A stretch of 35,276 bases of DNA from Prevotella sp. (GCA_017960525.1 JAGCZA010000126.1:1-35276); one strand, 5' to 3'; positions 9,263 through 17,319 are shown, counted from the first letter of the stretch. Notes: generated from the sequence alone by a model not told the origin. A program made the numbers and translations.

Positions 9263-10117
9263 ATGCTCATTGACACCATCTCGCTGGAGTTGTTCAACAA
9301 TACCGAACATTGGAAGGAGAACGGACAACTCATCCTGCACGACAGATTCTTTATGTTGCGCGACTTCAGTTTTGCCCGCAAGGACTTCCTGAAGTCGTCA
9401 CAGCCCTATCGTCTTCAGGAAGGGCGAGTGGTCATCGTGAAACGCGGCAGCGCCAGTTATTCGTTCAACCTGGTGGACTACCATTTCCAGGCAGGCGACG
9501 TGGTGGTGTTTCTTACTGACACGCTCGTTGAGAAGAAAGGCCACAGCAACGACTTCGAGGTCGATGCCCTCTCCTTCGACTACGACAGTTCTTGGCTGCC
9601 TCCGTTGGACAGAGGGTTCCTCTGCCACCATACCGACAGCCACACCTACCCCATCGTGAACCAGCACTTCAGCCTGATGTGGAATATGGCCCAGGAAGCC
9701 GACTTCCCTGCCGACAACATCAAGGCGCTGCTCAATTCGCTACTCATCTTCCTCAACCGCCACGCAGGTCAGCCTTCGGCTATGCCTGCCAGCCGCAGCG
9801 AGGAGATTCTGAGGCGCTTCATCACCCTCGTCAGCAAACAGGCCGCCCGCGAGCGCAACATCCCCTTCTACGCCGACAAACTTTGCATCGCCTCCCACTA
9901 TCTGAGCACGCTCGTCAAGCAGACCAGCGGACGCACGGCCATGCAATGGATAAACCAGACGGCCATCAAGGAGGCAAAGGTGTGGCTGGCTTACAGCGAC
10001 GAGACCATCGCCCAGATTGCCGACCGTATGTGCTTCACCTGTCCGGCGTCGTTCACCAAGTTCTTCAAGCGCGAAGTCGGCGTCACCCCAACCGAATATC
10101 GTCAGAAATCATTTTAA
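9263..10117 (+). CDS. AraC-family transcriptional regulator
   Basis: This 284-residue cytoplasmic protein has an AraC-type DNA-binding domain at residues about 185-284. It contains the two helix-turn-helix units 'KLCIASHYLSTLVKQTSGRT' and 'ETIAQIADRMCFTCPASFTK' and the typical end 'FFKREVGVTPTEYR'. Residues 1-170 look like a cupin-type sensor domain, as in one-component AraC regulators. Its ATG lies 3 nt after the lyase stop codon, so the two genes are almost surely cotranscribed and the regulator may control the lyase promoter, perhaps in response to a pectin fragment. The ligand is not predictable from sequence. A large inverted repeat follows the gene. Confidence 0.9.
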   Translation: MLIDTISLELFNNTEHWKENGQLILHDRFFMLRDFSFARKDFLKSSQPYRLQEGRVVIVKRGSASYSFNLVDYHFQAGDVVVFLTDTLVEKKGHSNDFEVDALSFDYDSSWLPPLDRGFLCHHTDSHTYPIVNQHFSLMWNMAQEADFPADNIKALLNSLLIFLNRHAGQPSAMPASRSEEILRRFITLVSKQAARERNIPFYADKLCIASHYLSTLVKQTSGRTAMQWINQTAIKEAKVWLAYSDETIAQIADRMCFTCPASFTKFFKREVGVTPTEYRQKSF

Positions 10118-10144
10118 ACAAATAACAATCAAGTTCCACATGTT

Positions 10145-10277
10145 AGGAGTGAAAAGGAGTGAAAGAGGAGTGAGCCGACTGTCGTCGGCGGGAGTGAAAG
10201 GGACAATAGTTCATACGCTTGGGCTATCGTCCCCATCACTCCCCCTTCACTTCCCCTTCACTCCCCTTTCACTCCCT
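10145..10277. repeat. Long imperfect inverted repeat made of about 11-bp GGAGTGAA-type units
   Basis: Left arm (10145-10209) holds GGAGTGAAAA, GGAGTGAAAGA, GGAGTGA and GGAGTGAAAG units, interrupted by a perfect 6-bp hairpin GCCGAC-TGTC-GTCGGC (10174-10189). Right arm (10224-10277) holds four 11-mers of type TCACTCCCCYT, complementary to the left arm. The innermost part pairs GGACAATAG with CTATCGTCC with one mismatch. The RNA would fold into a stem of about 55 bp between the AraC and DUF1015 genes. Confidence 0.75.
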
Positions 10278-10323
10278 TCATGTGGAGCGTGCGGAACATA
10301 AATAACAATAAAACACTTCTATC

Positions 10324-11568
10324 ATGAACGTAAAACCATTCCGTGGCCTGCGTCCGCCCAGAGAACTGGTGGAGCAGGTGGAGAGCCGCCCCTACGACGT
10401 GCTCGACTCTGAGGAGGCACGCGCCGAGGCCGGCGACAACGAAAAGAGCCTCTACCACATCATCAAACCCGAAATAGACTTTCCCGTAGGCACTTCCGAG
10501 TACGACCCGCGTGTCTATGAGCAGGCTGCCCACAACTTCCAGAAGTTCCAGGACAAGGGTTGGCTTGTGCAAGATGAGCACGACCACTACTATATATATG
10601 CACAGACCATGAACGGCAAGACGCAATATGGTCTGGTGGTGGCCGCTTGGGTGGACGACTATATGGAGGGGCGCATCAAGAAGCACGAACTGACCCGCCG
10701 CGACAAGGAGGAAGACCGTATGAAGCACGTCCGCGTGTGCAACGCCAATATGGAGCCGGTTTTCTTCGCCTATCCCGACAATCAGGTGCTTAACGACCTG
10801 CTGATGCGCTACGCCCAGACGGAGCCAGAATACGACTTCGTGGCTCCCATCGACGGGTTCCGCCACCAGTTCTGGGTGGTTAGCGACGAGACCGACATCC
10901 AGGCCATCACCAAGGAATTCCAACGTATGCCTGCCTTCTACATTGCCGACGGCCATCACCGCTCGGCAGCAGCAGCCCTCGTGGGAGCCGAGAAGCAACG
11001 GCAGAACCCCGACCATACCGGCCAGGAGGAATACAACTACTTTATGGCTGTCTGCTTCCAAGCCAGCCAGTTGACCGTGCTCGACTACAACCGTGTGGTA
11101 AAAGACCTCAACGGCCTTTCCTCCGAGCAGTTCCTCGCCGCCCTCGGCAAGAACTTCATCGTAGCCGACAAGGACACCGACATCTACAAACCCGCACGGC
11201 TGCACGAGATCTCGCTCTACCTGGACGGCCATTGGTTCAGCCTCGTGGCCAAGGAAGGCACCTACGACGACAACGACCCCATTGGCGTGCTCGACGTGGA
11301 CATCTCCAGCCGTCTCATCCTCAACGACATCCTCAACATTGGCGACCTACGCTCGTCGAAACGCATCGACTTCGTGGGTGGCCTGCGCGGCCTGGCCGAA
11401 CTGAAACGCCGCGTGGACAACGGGGAAATGCGTGCCGCCCTGGCCCTCTATCCCGTTTCCATGCAGCAGATTATGGACATTGCCGACAGCGGCAACATCA
11501 TGCCCCCCAAGGCCACATGGTTTGAGCCAAAACTGCGCAGCGGTCTTGTGGTGCACAAACTGGAGTAA
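10324..11568 (+). CDS. DUF1015 family protein
   Basis: This 414-residue cytoplasmic protein matches the DUF1015 family over its whole length. Visible family marks are the N-terminal 'MNVKPFRGLRPPRELVEQV' and 'RPYDVLDSEEARAEA', the 'HELTRRDKEEDRMKHVRV' segment with its acidic/basic cluster, and 'FYIADGHHRSAAAALVG', a conserved probable nucleotide or phosphate site. In many Bacteroidetes the DUF1015 gene sits beside serC/serA, which suggests a role linked to serine metabolism, but no such genes are nearby here. The reaction is not established for this branch. It stands 43 nt before the efflux adaptor gene and could be cotranscribed with it. Confidence 0.88.
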   Translation: MNVKPFRGLRPPRELVEQVESRPYDVLDSEEARAEAGDNEKSLYHIIKPEIDFPVGTSEYDPRVYEQAAHNFQKFQDKGWLVQDEHDHYYIYAQTMNGKTQYGLVVAAWVDDYMEGRIKKHELTRRDKEEDRMKHVRVCNANMEPVFFAYPDNQVLNDLLMRYAQTEPEYDFVAPIDGFRHQFWVVSDETDIQAITKEFQRMPAFYIADGHHRSAAAALVGAEKQRQNPDHTGQEEYNYFMAVCFQASQLTVLDYNRVVKDLNGLSSEQFLAALGKNFIVADKDTDIYKPARLHEISLYLDGHWFSLVAKEGTYDDNDPIGVLDVDISSRLILNDILNIGDLRSSKRIDFVGGLRGLAELKRRVDNGEMRAALALYPVSMQQIMDIADSGNIMPPKATWFEPKLRSGLVVHKLE

Positions 11569-11611
11569 AAGCCATTCCCCAAAATAGACACAAACAAACT
11601 AGATAAGGATT

Positions 11612-12724
11612 ATGACAAGAAGGAGTATATTAGGCGTTCTTACAACAATTATCGTTCTGCTGGCCACTTCTTGCGGCGAAGAGAAGCCGAAGTCACACGA
11701 TGCTGCTCAATACCAGACGATGGTGGTGAGCCGGAAGGATATGACCCTCGAGCGCCAATATAGTGCGCGACTTACGGGTCGACAGATTGTGGAGGTGCGC
11801 CCGCAAGTGTCGGGCTGCATCACGCGCATCCTGACAGGTGAAGGTCAGTCAGTTCGGAAGGGCCAGACGCTCTTCGTGATTGATCAAGTACCTTACCGGG
11901 CTGCCCTGGAGGTGGCCGTGGCTGCCCGCAAGAGCTCAGAGGCACGGCTGGCGACGGCACGCATGAACTTTGAGAACGAGTCGCTGCTGCAAGAAGGACA
12001 TGTGGTGAGCGATTTCTCGGTAGAGACCATGCGCAACGCCATGCTTGAGGCCGAAGCTGCCTTGGCACAGGCGAAAGCCCAGGAAGTGAACGCCCGCAAC
12101 AACCTGAGTTATACCGAAGTGAAAAGTCCTGTGAGCGGCGTGGCGTCGATGATTCCCTGGCACGTGGGGTCGCTCGTCAGCAGCAACATCAGCGAGCCGC
12201 TGGTGACGGTTGCCGACGACTCCGAGGTCTACGTCTATTTCAGCATCAGCGAGAACCAGGCCCTCGACCTCATCACGCAATACGGTTCCATCCCGGCATT
12301 CATCAGCAAGGCCCCAGCCGTCAGTCTCCGTCTGAACAACGGAAAGGATTACGACCAGCAGGGCCGCATCAGCGCCGTCAGCGGCACGGTCGATACGCAG
12401 ACTGGTGCCATCACCCTCCGTGCCACCTTCCCCAATGCTGGCGGTCTGCTGCATCATGGCGGCAGCGCAACGGTAGTGGTGCCAACACATCGCATGGATT
12501 GCATCGTCATACCCCAGGAGGCCACCTACGAACTCCAGAACCGTATGTTCGTCTATCGTGTGGTTGACGGCAAGACGAAGGCCACGCCCATCACGCTCTT
12601 CCCACAAAACAACGGTCAGGAATACATCGTGGAGGAAGGCATCAGCGAGGGTGACACCATCATTGCCGAAGGCGCCGGACTGCTGAAAGACGGAATTGAA
12701 ATCATGAACAAGAAGCCGTTATAA
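11612..12724 (+). CDS. RND efflux periplasmic adaptor lipoprotein (AcrA/MexA type)
   Basis: This 370-residue membrane-fusion protein links an inner-membrane RND pump to an outer-membrane channel. The N-terminus is a lipoprotein signal with lipobox LATSC (Cys21). The biotinyl-lipoyl-like halves are seen at 'VEVRPQVSGCITRILTGEGQ' (after residue 60) and 'YTEVKSPVSGVASMIPWHVG' (near residue 170), with a coiled-coil alpha-hairpin between them (about residues 95-160, Ala/Glu-rich). Beta-barrel and membrane-proximal domains follow. An AAGGA stretch 6 nt before the ATG is one of the few Shine-Dalgarno-like sites in the window. The pump gene follows after 39 nt that carry a palindromic repeat. No outer-membrane channel gene is adjacent. 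Confidence 0.92.
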   Translation: MTRRSILGVLTTIIVLLATSCGEEKPKSHDAAQYQTMVVSRKDMTLERQYSARLTGRQIVEVRPQVSGCITRILTGEGQSVRKGQTLFVIDQVPYRAALEVAVAARKSSEARLATARMNFENESLLQEGHVVSDFSVETMRNAMLEAEAALAQAKAQEVNARNNLSYTEVKSPVSGVASMIPWHVGSLVSSNISEPLVTVADDSEVYVYFSISENQALDLITQYGSIPAFISKAPAVSLRLNNGKDYDQQGRISAVSGTVDTQTGAITLRATFPNAGGLLHHGGSATVVVPTHRMDCIVIPQEATYELQNRMFVYRVVDGKTKATPITLFPQNNGQEYIVEEGISEGDTIIAEGAGLLKDGIEIMNKKPL

Positions 12725-12748
12725 CGAAATGACGTTATAACGTTATAA
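12717..12748. promoter_or_regulatory. Three CGTTATAA copies forming nested palindromes (possible operator)
   Basis: CGTTATAACG occurs at 12717-12726, overlapping the adaptor stop codon, and again at 12733-12742. The second copy overlaps a third CGTTATAA (12741-12748) to make the 14-bp perfect palindrome TTATAACGTTATAA (12735-12748). Spacing is 16 and 8 bp. It lies just before the pump start codon. A dimeric regulator site is plausible; an RNA hairpin controlling pump translation is the alternative. Confidence 0.45.
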
Positions 12749-12763
12749 TAATATTTCAAACTC

Positions 12764-15700
12764 ATGAATGTCAGGACTTTCATAGACCGCCCCATATTAT
12801 CGGGAGTGATAAGCGTGCTGATGGTGCTCGTGGGCATCATCGGCCTGAGCCAACTGGCCCTCGAACAGTTCCCAGAGATAGCGCCGCCTACCGTGCGCAT
12901 CATGGCATCATATACCGGCGCCAACGCCGAGACCGTACAGAAGAGCGTCGTCGTGCCCCTCGAAGAAGCCATCAACGGCGTGGAGGGTATGATGTATATG
13001 ACCTCGTCGGCCTCGAACAACGGCACGGCCTCTATCGGCATCTTCTTCCGTCAGGGCACCGACCCCAATATGGCGATGGTGAACGTGCAAAACCGCGCCG
13101 CCACCGTCCAGGGCCGACTGCCAAGCGACGTGGTGAAGAGCGGACTGACCGTGCGCAAACGCCAGACATCGAACATCAAACAGATAGCCGTCTACAGCCC
13201 CGACTCGACTTTCGACCGCTCGTTCCTGGCCAACTATACGAAAATCAACATCGAGCCGCGACTGAGCCGCATCCCAGGCGTGGGCGAAGTGAACGTGATG
13301 GGTGCCGACTACTCTATGCGCATCTGGCTGGACCCGTTGAAGATGGCCCGCTACGGCCTGACACCTAACGATATCACGCAAGTGCTGAACGAGCAGAATG
13401 TCGAAGTGGCGACAGGCACCTTGGGCGCCGAGAGCCAAAATACATTCCAGTATGTGCTGAAATATCGTGGACGCTACGAGGAGGAGCAGGAGTACGAAAA
13501 CCTCGTCATCCGCTCATTGCCCGACGGCGACATGTTGCGCATCGGCGACATCGCCCGCGTGGAACTTGGTTCGCAGAACTACAACATCATCGGCGAGACC
13601 AACGGCAGTCCGGGCATCAACATCAGCATCAACCAGGTGGCCGGCTCTAACGCCAACGAAATCATCAAGGAGATTGACCGCGAGGTGGAGGAGATACGCC
13701 ATTCGCTACCGCCAGGCATCGTCATCGAGGATTTGGAGTCGAAGAAGGACTTCCTCGACGCCTCTATCACCAGCGTCGTAGAGACATTGCTTGAGGCCCT
13801 GCTGCTGGTCATCCTCGTGGTGTGGCTCTTCCTTGGCAGTTGGCGTGCCACCATCATCCCCGCCATTGCCATCGTTGTCTCGCTCATCGCCACCTTGGCC
13901 GTCATCTACGCCATCGGCTTCTCGCTCAATATGCTGACGCTCTTCGCTCTCGTACTGGTCATCGGTACTGTGGTCGACGACGCCATCGTGGTCGTCGAAG
14001 CCGTACAGGCAAGAATGGAAACTGGTGAGAGGTCAGAGGTGAGAGGCAAGATGGTGGATGAGGCGATGAAAAAGATTACCTCTGCCCTCATCACCACCAC
14101 CCTCGTCTTTATGGCCGTCTTCGTGCCCGTCTCCTTTATGGGTGGCGTCACGGGAACCTTTTACACACAGTTCGGAATCACGATGGCCATCGCCGTGGCC
14201 ATCTCGCTGTTCAACGCCCTGACACTCTCGCCTGCCCTGTCGGCTATCATTATGCGCGACTCGAAGTTGAACCGGTTCCAAGCCAGTTTCAACCGCTTCT
14301 TCGCGTCATTCTCCGCCCGCTACAAGGGGGTCGTCGCAGGCTTCACGCGCCGCAAGCGCATCGCCGCCATACTCGTGGTGGTCGCCATCGTCGCGCTCGG
14401 CTGGATGATGCGAACCACCCGTACTGGCCTCGTGCCTAACGAGGATATGGGTACCGTCTTCATCAACGTACAGGCCTCGCCTGGCAGCAGCCTACAGCAG
14501 ACCTACGGCATCCTGAAAGAAGTGGAAGCCCGCATCAAGGACTTGCCGCAACTGCGCATCTACTCGCTCATCGCCGGCAACAGCAACAACTTCGAGCAAT
14601 CGTCGTCAAACGGCAACTTCACCCTGAAACTGAAGAAATGGGATGAGCGCACGGGCAAGGGCGACGATGTGCAAAGCGTGGTGGAAGAAATCTACCGGCG
14701 CACATCCGACATCGCCAACGCCAAGATACAGGTGAACACGCAGAATATGCTCCCCGGCTTCGGACGCATCAACGGCTTCGAGATGCACGTGCAGGACAAG
14801 CACGGCGGCACCATCGACGACTTGCTCTCCTACACCAACCGGCTCATTGCCGCCCTGAACGAGCGACCGGAAATCAGCCGCGCCTACACCAATTTCTCTT
14901 TGAAATACCCGCAATACCGCGTCGAGGTCGATGCCGCTCTTTGCAAGCGTCGAGGCGTGTCGCCAAGCGATGTGCTCTCCGCACTAAGTGGCTATATCGG
15001 TGGCAATTACGCCTCTAACTTCGTGCGCTTCACCAAACTCTATCGCGTGATGGTGCAGGCTTCGCCAGAGTACCGTCTTGACAAGGAGTCGCTCAACAAC
15101 ATCTTCGTGCGCAGTTCGTCTGGTGAAATGTCGCCCATCGGCCAATATCTCACGCTGACACGCGTCTATGGCTCCGAGACCCTCTCACGCTTCAACCTCT
15201 TCCCCAGCATCCAAGTGGGAGGAACTGCCGCCGAGGGCTACAGTAGCGGCCAGGCCATCAACGCTATTCGCGAGGTGGCCGCCGAGGTGCTGCCCGAAGG
15301 CTACGGCTACGAATTCGGCGGCATGACCCGCGAGGAGGCATCGGCCCAGAACACAACCGCGCTGGTATTCGTTATCTGCATCATCTTCATCTACCTCATC
15401 CTCTGCGCCCTTTACGAAAGCCTGCTCATCCCGCTCGCCGTCATCCTGAGCGTGCCCTTTGGACTGGCCGGGTCATTCCTCTTCGCGCATCTGTGGGGAC
15501 TGGAGAACAACATCTACATGCAGACGGGACTCATTATGCTCATCGGCCTGCTCTCAAAGACCGCCATCCTCCTGACCGAGTATGCCACCACGCGCCGCCG
15601 TCAGGGCCTAAGCATCATCGAGGCCGCCCTCGATGCCGCCGCCGTCCGACTGCGCCCCATCCTGATGACCTCATTGACAATGGTGTTCGGCTTGCTGCCA

Positions 15701-15868
15701 CTCGCACTCGCCACCGGCGTGGGTGCCAACGGCAACCACTCGCTCGGTGTAGGCACCATTGGCGGTATGGTCATCGGCACCATCGCCCTGCTTTTCATCG
15801 TCCCCGTCCTTTTCGTCATTTTCCAGACAGCCGAAGAGCGCATAAAAAAAGGACGAACCAAACTATGA
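12764..15868 (+). CDS. RND efflux pump, inner-membrane transporter (AcrB/MexB type, HAE1 family)
   Basis: This 1034-residue proton-driven exporter would pump hydrophobic compounds across the envelope together with the adjacent adaptor. It shows the HAE1 features in order: N-terminal 'FIDRPILSGVISVLMVLVGI' helix, porter segment 'LEQFPEIAPPTVRI', 'YTGANAETVQKSVVVPLEEA', and TM4 'VVDDAIVVVEAV' with the paired Asp residues of the proton relay. A second set of helices follows near residues 865-1020, including 'IGLLSKTAILLTEYA'. Length is normal for AcrB. Oddly, the cytoplasmic loop after TM4 is encoded by a perfectly 7-bp-phased repeat (14024-14051). The last codons lie in the first copy of a 22-bp-period repeat. 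The exported substrate cannot be told from sequence. Confidence 0.95.
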   Translation: MNVRTFIDRPILSGVISVLMVLVGIIGLSQLALEQFPEIAPPTVRIMASYTGANAETVQKSVVVPLEEAINGVEGMMYMTSSASNNGTASIGIFFRQGTDPNMAMVNVQNRAATVQGRLPSDVVKSGLTVRKRQTSNIKQIAVYSPDSTFDRSFLANYTKINIEPRLSRIPGVGEVNVMGADYSMRIWLDPLKMARYGLTPNDITQVLNEQNVEVATGTLGAESQNTFQYVLKYRGRYEEEQEYENLVIRSLPDGDMLRIGDIARVELGSQNYNIIGETNGSPGINISINQVAGSNANEIIKEIDREVEEIRHSLPPGIVIEDLESKKDFLDASITSVVETLLEALLLVILVVWLFLGSWRATIIPAIAIVVSLIATLAVIYAIGFSLNMLTLFALVLVIGTVVDDAIVVVEAVQARMETGERSEVRGKMVDEAMKKITSALITTTLVFMAVFVPVSFMGGVTGTFYTQFGITMAIAVAISLFNALTLSPALSAIIMRDSKLNRFQASFNRFFASFSARYKGVVAGFTRRKRIAAILVVVAIVALGWMMRTTRTGLVPNEDMGTVFINVQASPGSSLQQTYGILKEVEARIKDLPQLRIYSLIAGNSNNFEQSSSNGNFTLKLKKWDERTGKGDDVQSVVEEIYRRTSDIANAKIQVNTQNMLPGFGRINGFEMHVQDKHGGTIDDLLSYTNRLIAALNERPEISRAYTNFSLKYPQYRVEVDAALCKRRGVSPSDVLSALSGYIGGNYASNFVRFTKLYRVMVQASPEYRLDKESLNNIFVRSSSGEMSPIGQYLTLTRVYGSETLSRFNLFPSIQVGGTAAEGYSSGQAINAIREVAAEVLPEGYGYEFGGMTREEASAQNTTALVFVICIIFIYLILCALYESLLIPLAVILSVPFGLAGSFLFAHLWGLENNIYMQTGLIMLIGLLSKTAILLTEYATTRRRQGLSIIEAALDAAAVRLRPILMTSLTMVFGLLPLALATGVGANGNHSLGVGTIGGMVIGTIALLFIVPVLFVIFQTAEERIKKGRTKL
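14024..14051. repeat. Heptamer tandem repeat inside the RND pump gene
   Basis: Four consecutive 7-bp units GGTGAGA, GGTCAGA, GGTGAGA, GGCAAGA encode the segment GERSEVRGK in the loop after the TM4 Asp pair. The loop appears about two residues longer than in AcrB. Gain or loss of one unit would shift the frame of the pump. Confidence 0.65.
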
Positions 15869-15928
15869 GTTTGGACGAACCAAAGTGGGAGTTTGGACGA
15901 ACCAAAATGGAAGTTTGGTTCGTCCAAA
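15851..15928. terminator. 22-bp-period repeat ending in a perfect 15-bp hairpin between convergent genes
   Basis: GGACGAACCAAA recurs at 15851, 15873 and 15895 with a 22-bp period; copies two and three are the full GTTTGGACGAACCAAA. An inverted copy TTTGGTTCGTCCAAA (15914-15928) pairs perfectly with 15892-15906 around a 7-nt loop. The element fills the whole gap between the pump stop codon and the DUF3109 stop codon, so a bidirectional terminator is likely, although neither side has a strong U-tract. Confidence 0.6.
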
Positions 15929-16549
15929 TTATTTGGGGGTTTCTGCCAAGGCTTGGGCAACGTCGCACAACTCCTGATACCACTCCTCACCAAAACGGCG
16001 GATGAGCGGGTCCTTGAGGAACTGGTAAACGGGAAGATGGAGCTGGCGGCCCCGTTCACGGGCCTGGCTGCAGACGTGCCATTGGTGATAGTTGAGAGCG
16101 ATGGTGCCATCGGAGAAACGCTTTTCGCGGATGGGGTAAAGCGCACAACTGATGGGTTTACAAAATGATGACTGACCGGCACGGTAGGCTTTCTCCAGTG
16201 CACAAAGACAGACGGGTGTATGGCTGTCGTCGTTGGACGAGAGACATTCGTAGCAGGTGAACACACAGTCCTTGCCATCGACAATGCTCGTCACGAGGTC
16301 GCCTTCCTCGTCAGTATAGGCAACGCCCTGACGGTCGATGACGGCCTGGGCTGAAGCACTCAGCTGGCTCCAGACGGTGTCGAGGGCATCTTCTATTTGC
16401 GCCACTTCATCGAGGCTGACAGGTGCGCCGGCATCACCCTCAATGCAGCAGGCACCATGGCAGGCATCGAGGTCGCAACAGAACTCTTCGGTCAGAATGT
16501 CCGACGAGATGAGCACGTCGCCAATCTGTAGGATGGGAGGTATCTTCAA
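15929..16549 (-). CDS. DUF3109 family cysteine-rich protein
   Basis: This 206-residue cytoplasmic protein matches DUF3109, a family with many conserved cysteines thought likely to bind metal or an iron-sulfur cluster. The marks are 'CCDLDACHGACCIEGDAGAP' near residues 24-43, 'CVFTCYECLS', 'CLCALEKAYRAGQ' and 'CKPISCALYPIRE'. The function is unknown. The start is TTG at 16549-16547; no ATG exists upstream before the frame leaves recognisable sequence, and the family usually begins just before the 'LQIGD' segment, so this start is reasonable. The TTG lies at the edge of a heptamer repeat. The gene lies 46 nt after ung on the same strand and may be cotranscribed with it. Confidence 0.88.
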   Translation of the reverse strand: MKIPPILQIGDVLISSDILTEEFCCDLDACHGACCIEGDAGAPVSLDEVAQIEDALDTVWSQLSASAQAVIDRQGVAYTDEEGDLVTSIVDGKDCVFTCYECLSSNDDSHTPVCLCALEKAYRAGQSSFCKPISCALYPIREKRFSDGTIALNYHQWHVCSQARERGRQLHLPVYQFLKDPLIRRFGEEWYQELCDVAQALAETPK

Positions 16550-16582
16550 AGTGATAAGTGGTAAATGAAAAGTGACAAGTAT
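16548..16582. repeat. Five-unit heptamer repeat upstream of the DUF3109 gene
   Basis: AAAGTGA, TAAGTGG, TAAATGA, AAAGTGA, CAAGTAT run in strict 7-bp phase through the ung-DUF3109 gap and end on the TTG start codon of the DUF3109 gene. It belongs to the same style of repeat as those at the SusC-SusD junctions. Confidence 0.6.
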
Positions 16583-16595
16583 AACGTATGAGTGT

Positions 16596-17261
16596 CTACC
16601 ACTCTATAGGCGTTTGACCGTTCTGGCGAAGATAGTCGTTGCAACGGGAGAACTGGTGCTGGCCGAACCAGCCGCCACGGTTGGCCGAAAGCGGCGAAGG
16701 ATGAACCGACTCCAGCACAAGGTTCTGCTGGCGGTCAATCATATACGCCTTGGAGCGGGCATAGCCTCCCCACAGCATATAGACTAGGTGCTGGCGGCGT
16801 GTGGCCAGGGCGCGGATGGCCGCGTCGGTGAAGCTTTGCCACCCCAGCGTGGAGTGGCTGTTGGCTTGATGGGCACGCACGGTGAGAGTGGCATTGAGCA
16901 GGAGCACCCCCTGCGAAGCCCAGCGCGAGAGATTGCCGCTGGCGGGCTGCGGCGAACCCAAATCAAGCTCAATCTCCTTGAAGATATTGACGAGCGACGG
17001 GGGAAATGGCACGCCGTCCTGCACAGAGAAACTCAGACCATGAGCCTGGCCAGGCTCGTGGTACGGGTCCTGACCGATGATGACCACCTTCACTTGGTCG
17101 AAGGGGCACAGGTTAAAGGCATTGAAGATGAGCTGGCCGGGCGGGAAGCATCGGCCATTGGCATACTCGCGGCGCACGCTTTCGGTGAGTTGCTGGAAGT
17201 AGGGCTTGTCGAACTCGACTTGCAGTTGCTGCTTCCACGATTCCTCTATTTTCACATTCAT
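16596..17261 (-). CDS. ung: Uracil-DNA glycosylase, family 1
   Basis: This 221-residue enzyme removes uracil from DNA by cleaving the N-glycosidic bond, starting base-excision repair. The family 1 signature 'VVIIGQDPYHEPGQAHGLSF' is complete, with catalytic Asp65 in GQDPYH. 'LLLNATLTVR' (residues 120-129) contains the uracil-binding Asn, and 'HPSPLSA' (His187) is the second catalytic/minor-groove loop. Length is typical. A hairpin at 17287-17319 separates it from the SusD gene upstream on the same strand. No promoter of the TAnnTTTG type is evident, so read-through from the large operon is possible. Confidence 0.97.
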   Translation of the reverse strand: MNVKIEESWKQQLQVEFDKPYFQQLTESVRREYANGRCFPPGQLIFNAFNLCPFDQVKVVIIGQDPYHEPGQAHGLSFSVQDGVPFPPSLVNIFKEIELDLGSPQPASGNLSRWASQGVLLLNATLTVRAHQANSHSTLGWQSFTDAAIRALATRRQHLVYMLWGGYARSKAYMIDRQQNLVLESVHPSPLSANRGGWFGQHQFSRCNDYLRQNGQTPIEW

Positions 17262-17286
17262 TAGAAAGATGTTTAGGTTTGAGAAT

Positions 17287-17319
17287 GGGTAGTTAGAAGA
17301 TGATAACTTCTAACTACCC
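17287..17319 (-). terminator. Perfect 13-bp inverted repeat after the SusC/SusD operon
   Basis: GGGTAGTTAGAAG (17287-17299) and CTTCTAACTACCC (17307-17319) form a perfect stem with a 7-nt loop, about 30 nt after the last SusD stop codon. No U-tract follows on the minus strand, so termination may be partial or the hairpin may protect the mRNA 3' end. Confidence 0.5.

Noticed and set aside
10258-11232. 324-codon minus-strand frame over the DUF1015 gene
   Set aside because: Antisense shadow; DUF1015 motifs on the plus strand are continuous and complete.
15851-15928. Possible CRISPR array
   Set aside because: Repeat copies are only 16 bp, spacers 6 bp and nearly alike, with an inverted last copy; no cas genes nearby.
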